From assembly GCA_024404475.1 (NCBI GenBank), contig JAKSPV010000077.1, positions 1 through 6,907 of the forward strand: a stretch of DNA of 6,907 nt. Direction: 5' to 3'. Shown here one piece after another: positions 5,643 through 6,907 of this stretch; the stretch's first letter is position 1, and each line of letters opens with the position of its first letter. The notes beneath the pieces were generated by a model. That model was not told where the DNA came from. It searched no databases and saw only the letters and a program-made list of their open reading frames with translations. The stretch is from Clostridia bacterium. GTDB lineage: Bacteria > Bacillota > Clostridia > Oscillospirales > CAG-272. The translations under genes were made by a program, and so were the position numbers.

Positions 5643-6907
5643 TTACACCGTCGCGGGTTCTTTTTCGGCTTCTTCCGCCTTTTTCGCGGCGATCTTCTGG
5701 AGCTCTTCTTCTTCGAGCACGCGGTAGGCGACCTTCCCGACGAGCGTCTTCGGCATCTCGTCGCGGAACTCGATCTCGTACGGCATCGCGTATTTTGCTA
5801 TGTTCTTCCGGCAGTACGCCATCAGCGTGTCGAGCGTTTCCTTCGTCGCGGGTACGTCGGCGGCGAGCTTGACGAACGCCTTGACCTTCTGCATCTTGTA
5901 GGAGTCCGGCACGCCGATCACGCAGCTCATCTGCACCAACGGGTGCGCGTCGAGGATGTTCTCGAGCTGGCTCGGGTAGACGTTGTAGCCGGAGGAGATG
6001 ATCATGCGCTTCGCTCTGCCGCGGAAGTAGATGAAGCCCTCCTGGTCCATGACGCCGAGGTCGCCGGTGTAGACCCACGTGAGTCCGTCCGCGTGCGTGC
6101 GGAGCGTCTCGGCCGTTTCGTCCGGGTGATTCATGTATTCCTTCATCACGGTCGGCCCGGCAAGCAGAATCTCGCCTTCCTCACCGTACGGCAGCTCGCG
6201 GTCGGTGCCCGGCTCGACGATCTTGATGTACGTGTCCGGGAAGGGAACGCCGATGCTGCCTTCCTTGAACATGTGCGGCGGTGTCAGGCAGCAGGCGGTG
6301 ACCGTTTCGGTCGTGCCGTAACCCTCGCGCACCTGAATGACCGCCTTGTGGTCGTAGAGGAACTTGTCGAGCTTCTTTTTGAGTTCAATGGACAAAGAGT
6401 CGCCGCCGGAGAAAACGCCCTTGAGCGAGGAGAGATCGGCGCCCTCCATCGAAGGCAGCCGGAGCAGCGCTTCGTACAGCGTCGGAACGCCGGCGATGAA
6501 GTTGCACTTGTACTTGACGATCAGCTTCGCGTAGCTTTTGGCGGTAAAGCGCGGCACGAGGATGCACCGGCCGCCCTGCGAGAGCATCGTGTGGATGCAG
6601 ACGCCGAGACCGAAGCCGTGGAACAGCGGCATCGCCGCAAGCATCTTGTCGCCGACACGGAACATCGGGTTTGCGGCGATGACCTGCGCGCCGAGTGCGT
6701 TGAAGTTGCGGTTCGTCAAAACGATACCCTTCGTCGTACCGGTCGTGCCGCCGGAGTAGAGGATGACGGCAGGATCGTCGGGCCCGCGCTTGACGCGGTA
6801 GTTGTAGAAGCATGAGCGTGCGAGCCGCAAAAACGGCAGCCAGCGGATGACGGGCGCGTCGGAGGGGATCTTTTCGATCTTCCGAGCGTCGGTCAGCATG
6901 TAGCCGG
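5643..6907 (-). CDS. AMP-binding acyl-CoA synthetase (long-chain fatty acid-CoA ligase type), N-terminus cut by the window edge
   Basis: The frame is open through the right edge (GYMLTDARK...), so the Met at 6897-6899 is internal and probably 130-170 residues are missing. The enzyme activates a carboxylic acid to an acyl-adenylate with ATP and transfers it to CoA. Counting from that Met, the motifs of the adenylate-forming family are the P-loop YSGGTTGTTKG (48-58), PLFHGFG (91-97), EGYGTTE (192-198), YTGD (277-280) with the ribose-binding Asp280, FRGRAKR (292-298), GYNVYP (304-309), and the A10 catalytic lysine K389 in LVGKV. All key residues are present, so it should be active. Fatty acids are the likeliest substrate, but o-succinylbenzoate or other acids cannot be excluded. 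The C-terminus is an Ala/Lys/Glu-rich charged tail (about 396-418). The gene ends at a terminator shared with the LysM-CAP gene; its upstream partners are out of view. Confidence 0.92.
   Translation of the reverse strand, partial: GYMLTDARKIEKIPSDAPVIRWLPFLRLARSCFYNYRVKRGPDDPAVILYSGGTTGTTKGIVLTNRNFNALGAQVIAANPMFRVGDKMLAAMPLFHGFGLGVCIHTMLSQGGRCILVPRFTAKSYAKLIVKYKCNFIAGVPTLYEALLRLPSMEGADLSSLKGVFSGGDSLSIELKKKLDKFLYDHKAVIQVREGYGTTETVTACCLTPPHMFKEGSIGVPFPDTYIKIVEPGTDRELPYGEEGEILLAGPTVMKEYMNHPDETAETLRTHADGLTWVYTGDLGVMDQEGFIYFRGRAKRMIISSGYNVYPSQLENILDAHPLVQMSCVIGVPDSYKMQKVKAFVKLAADVPATKETLDTLMAYCRKNIAKYAMPYEIEFRDEMPKTLVGKVAYRVLEEEELQKIAAKKAEEAEKEPATV

Noticed and set aside
5637..6815. 392-residue plus-strand open frame antisense to the acyl-CoA ligase
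   Set aside because: The minus strand encodes all adenylate-forming motifs in order; the antisense product is a repetitive Arg/Val/Glu/His composition with no motif, and no ribosome binding site supports it.

Overview
This window looks like a chromosomal segment of a high-GC, anaerobic-type Firmicute (Clostridia, probably Oscillospirales or a relative). That placement is an inference from four things: GC-rich third codon positions, a lysine riboswitch, a diaminopimelate dehydrogenase in a lysine operon, and a secreted LysM-CAP protein. No mobile element, CRISPR array, rRNA or tRNA is visible.

Layout from left to right: (1) the 3' end of a plus-strand gene for an unrecognised membrane protein (3-389); (2) a bidirectional terminator (414-443); (3) a minus-strand four-gene operon occupying 455-4506, transcribed in the order dapA, dapB, ddh, lysA; (4) its control region (about 4507-4799), with a near-perfect sigma-A promoter, a lysine (L-box) riboswitch and an intrinsic terminator with a visible competing antiterminator; (5) a divergent plus-strand gene for a secreted LysM plus CAP-domain protein (4921-5601); (6) a second bidirectional terminator (5606-5634); (7) the C-terminal three quarters or so of a minus-strand AMP-binding acyl-CoA ligase that runs off the right edge (5643-6907).

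The operon is a compact route from aspartate semialdehyde to lysine. DapA condenses aspartate semialdehyde with pyruvate, DapB reduces the product to tetrahydrodipicolinate, Ddh converts this in one NADPH-dependent amination to meso-diaminopimelate, and LysA decarboxylates that to L-lysine. The dehydrogenase branch replaces the four-step succinyl or acetyl branch, so no dapD/E/F-type genes are needed here. Lysine feedback is expected through the riboswitch. Meso-diaminopimelate is also a likely peptidoglycan precursor.

The main anomaly is dapB. Its N-terminal Rossmann motif and the rest of the protein are in different reading frames. A single extra base, or two missing bases, somewhere around 3515-3541 explains this. 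Either the strain has a broken dapB or, more likely, the assembly has an indel. I did not find a convincing undescribed system; the content is well explained by known families.
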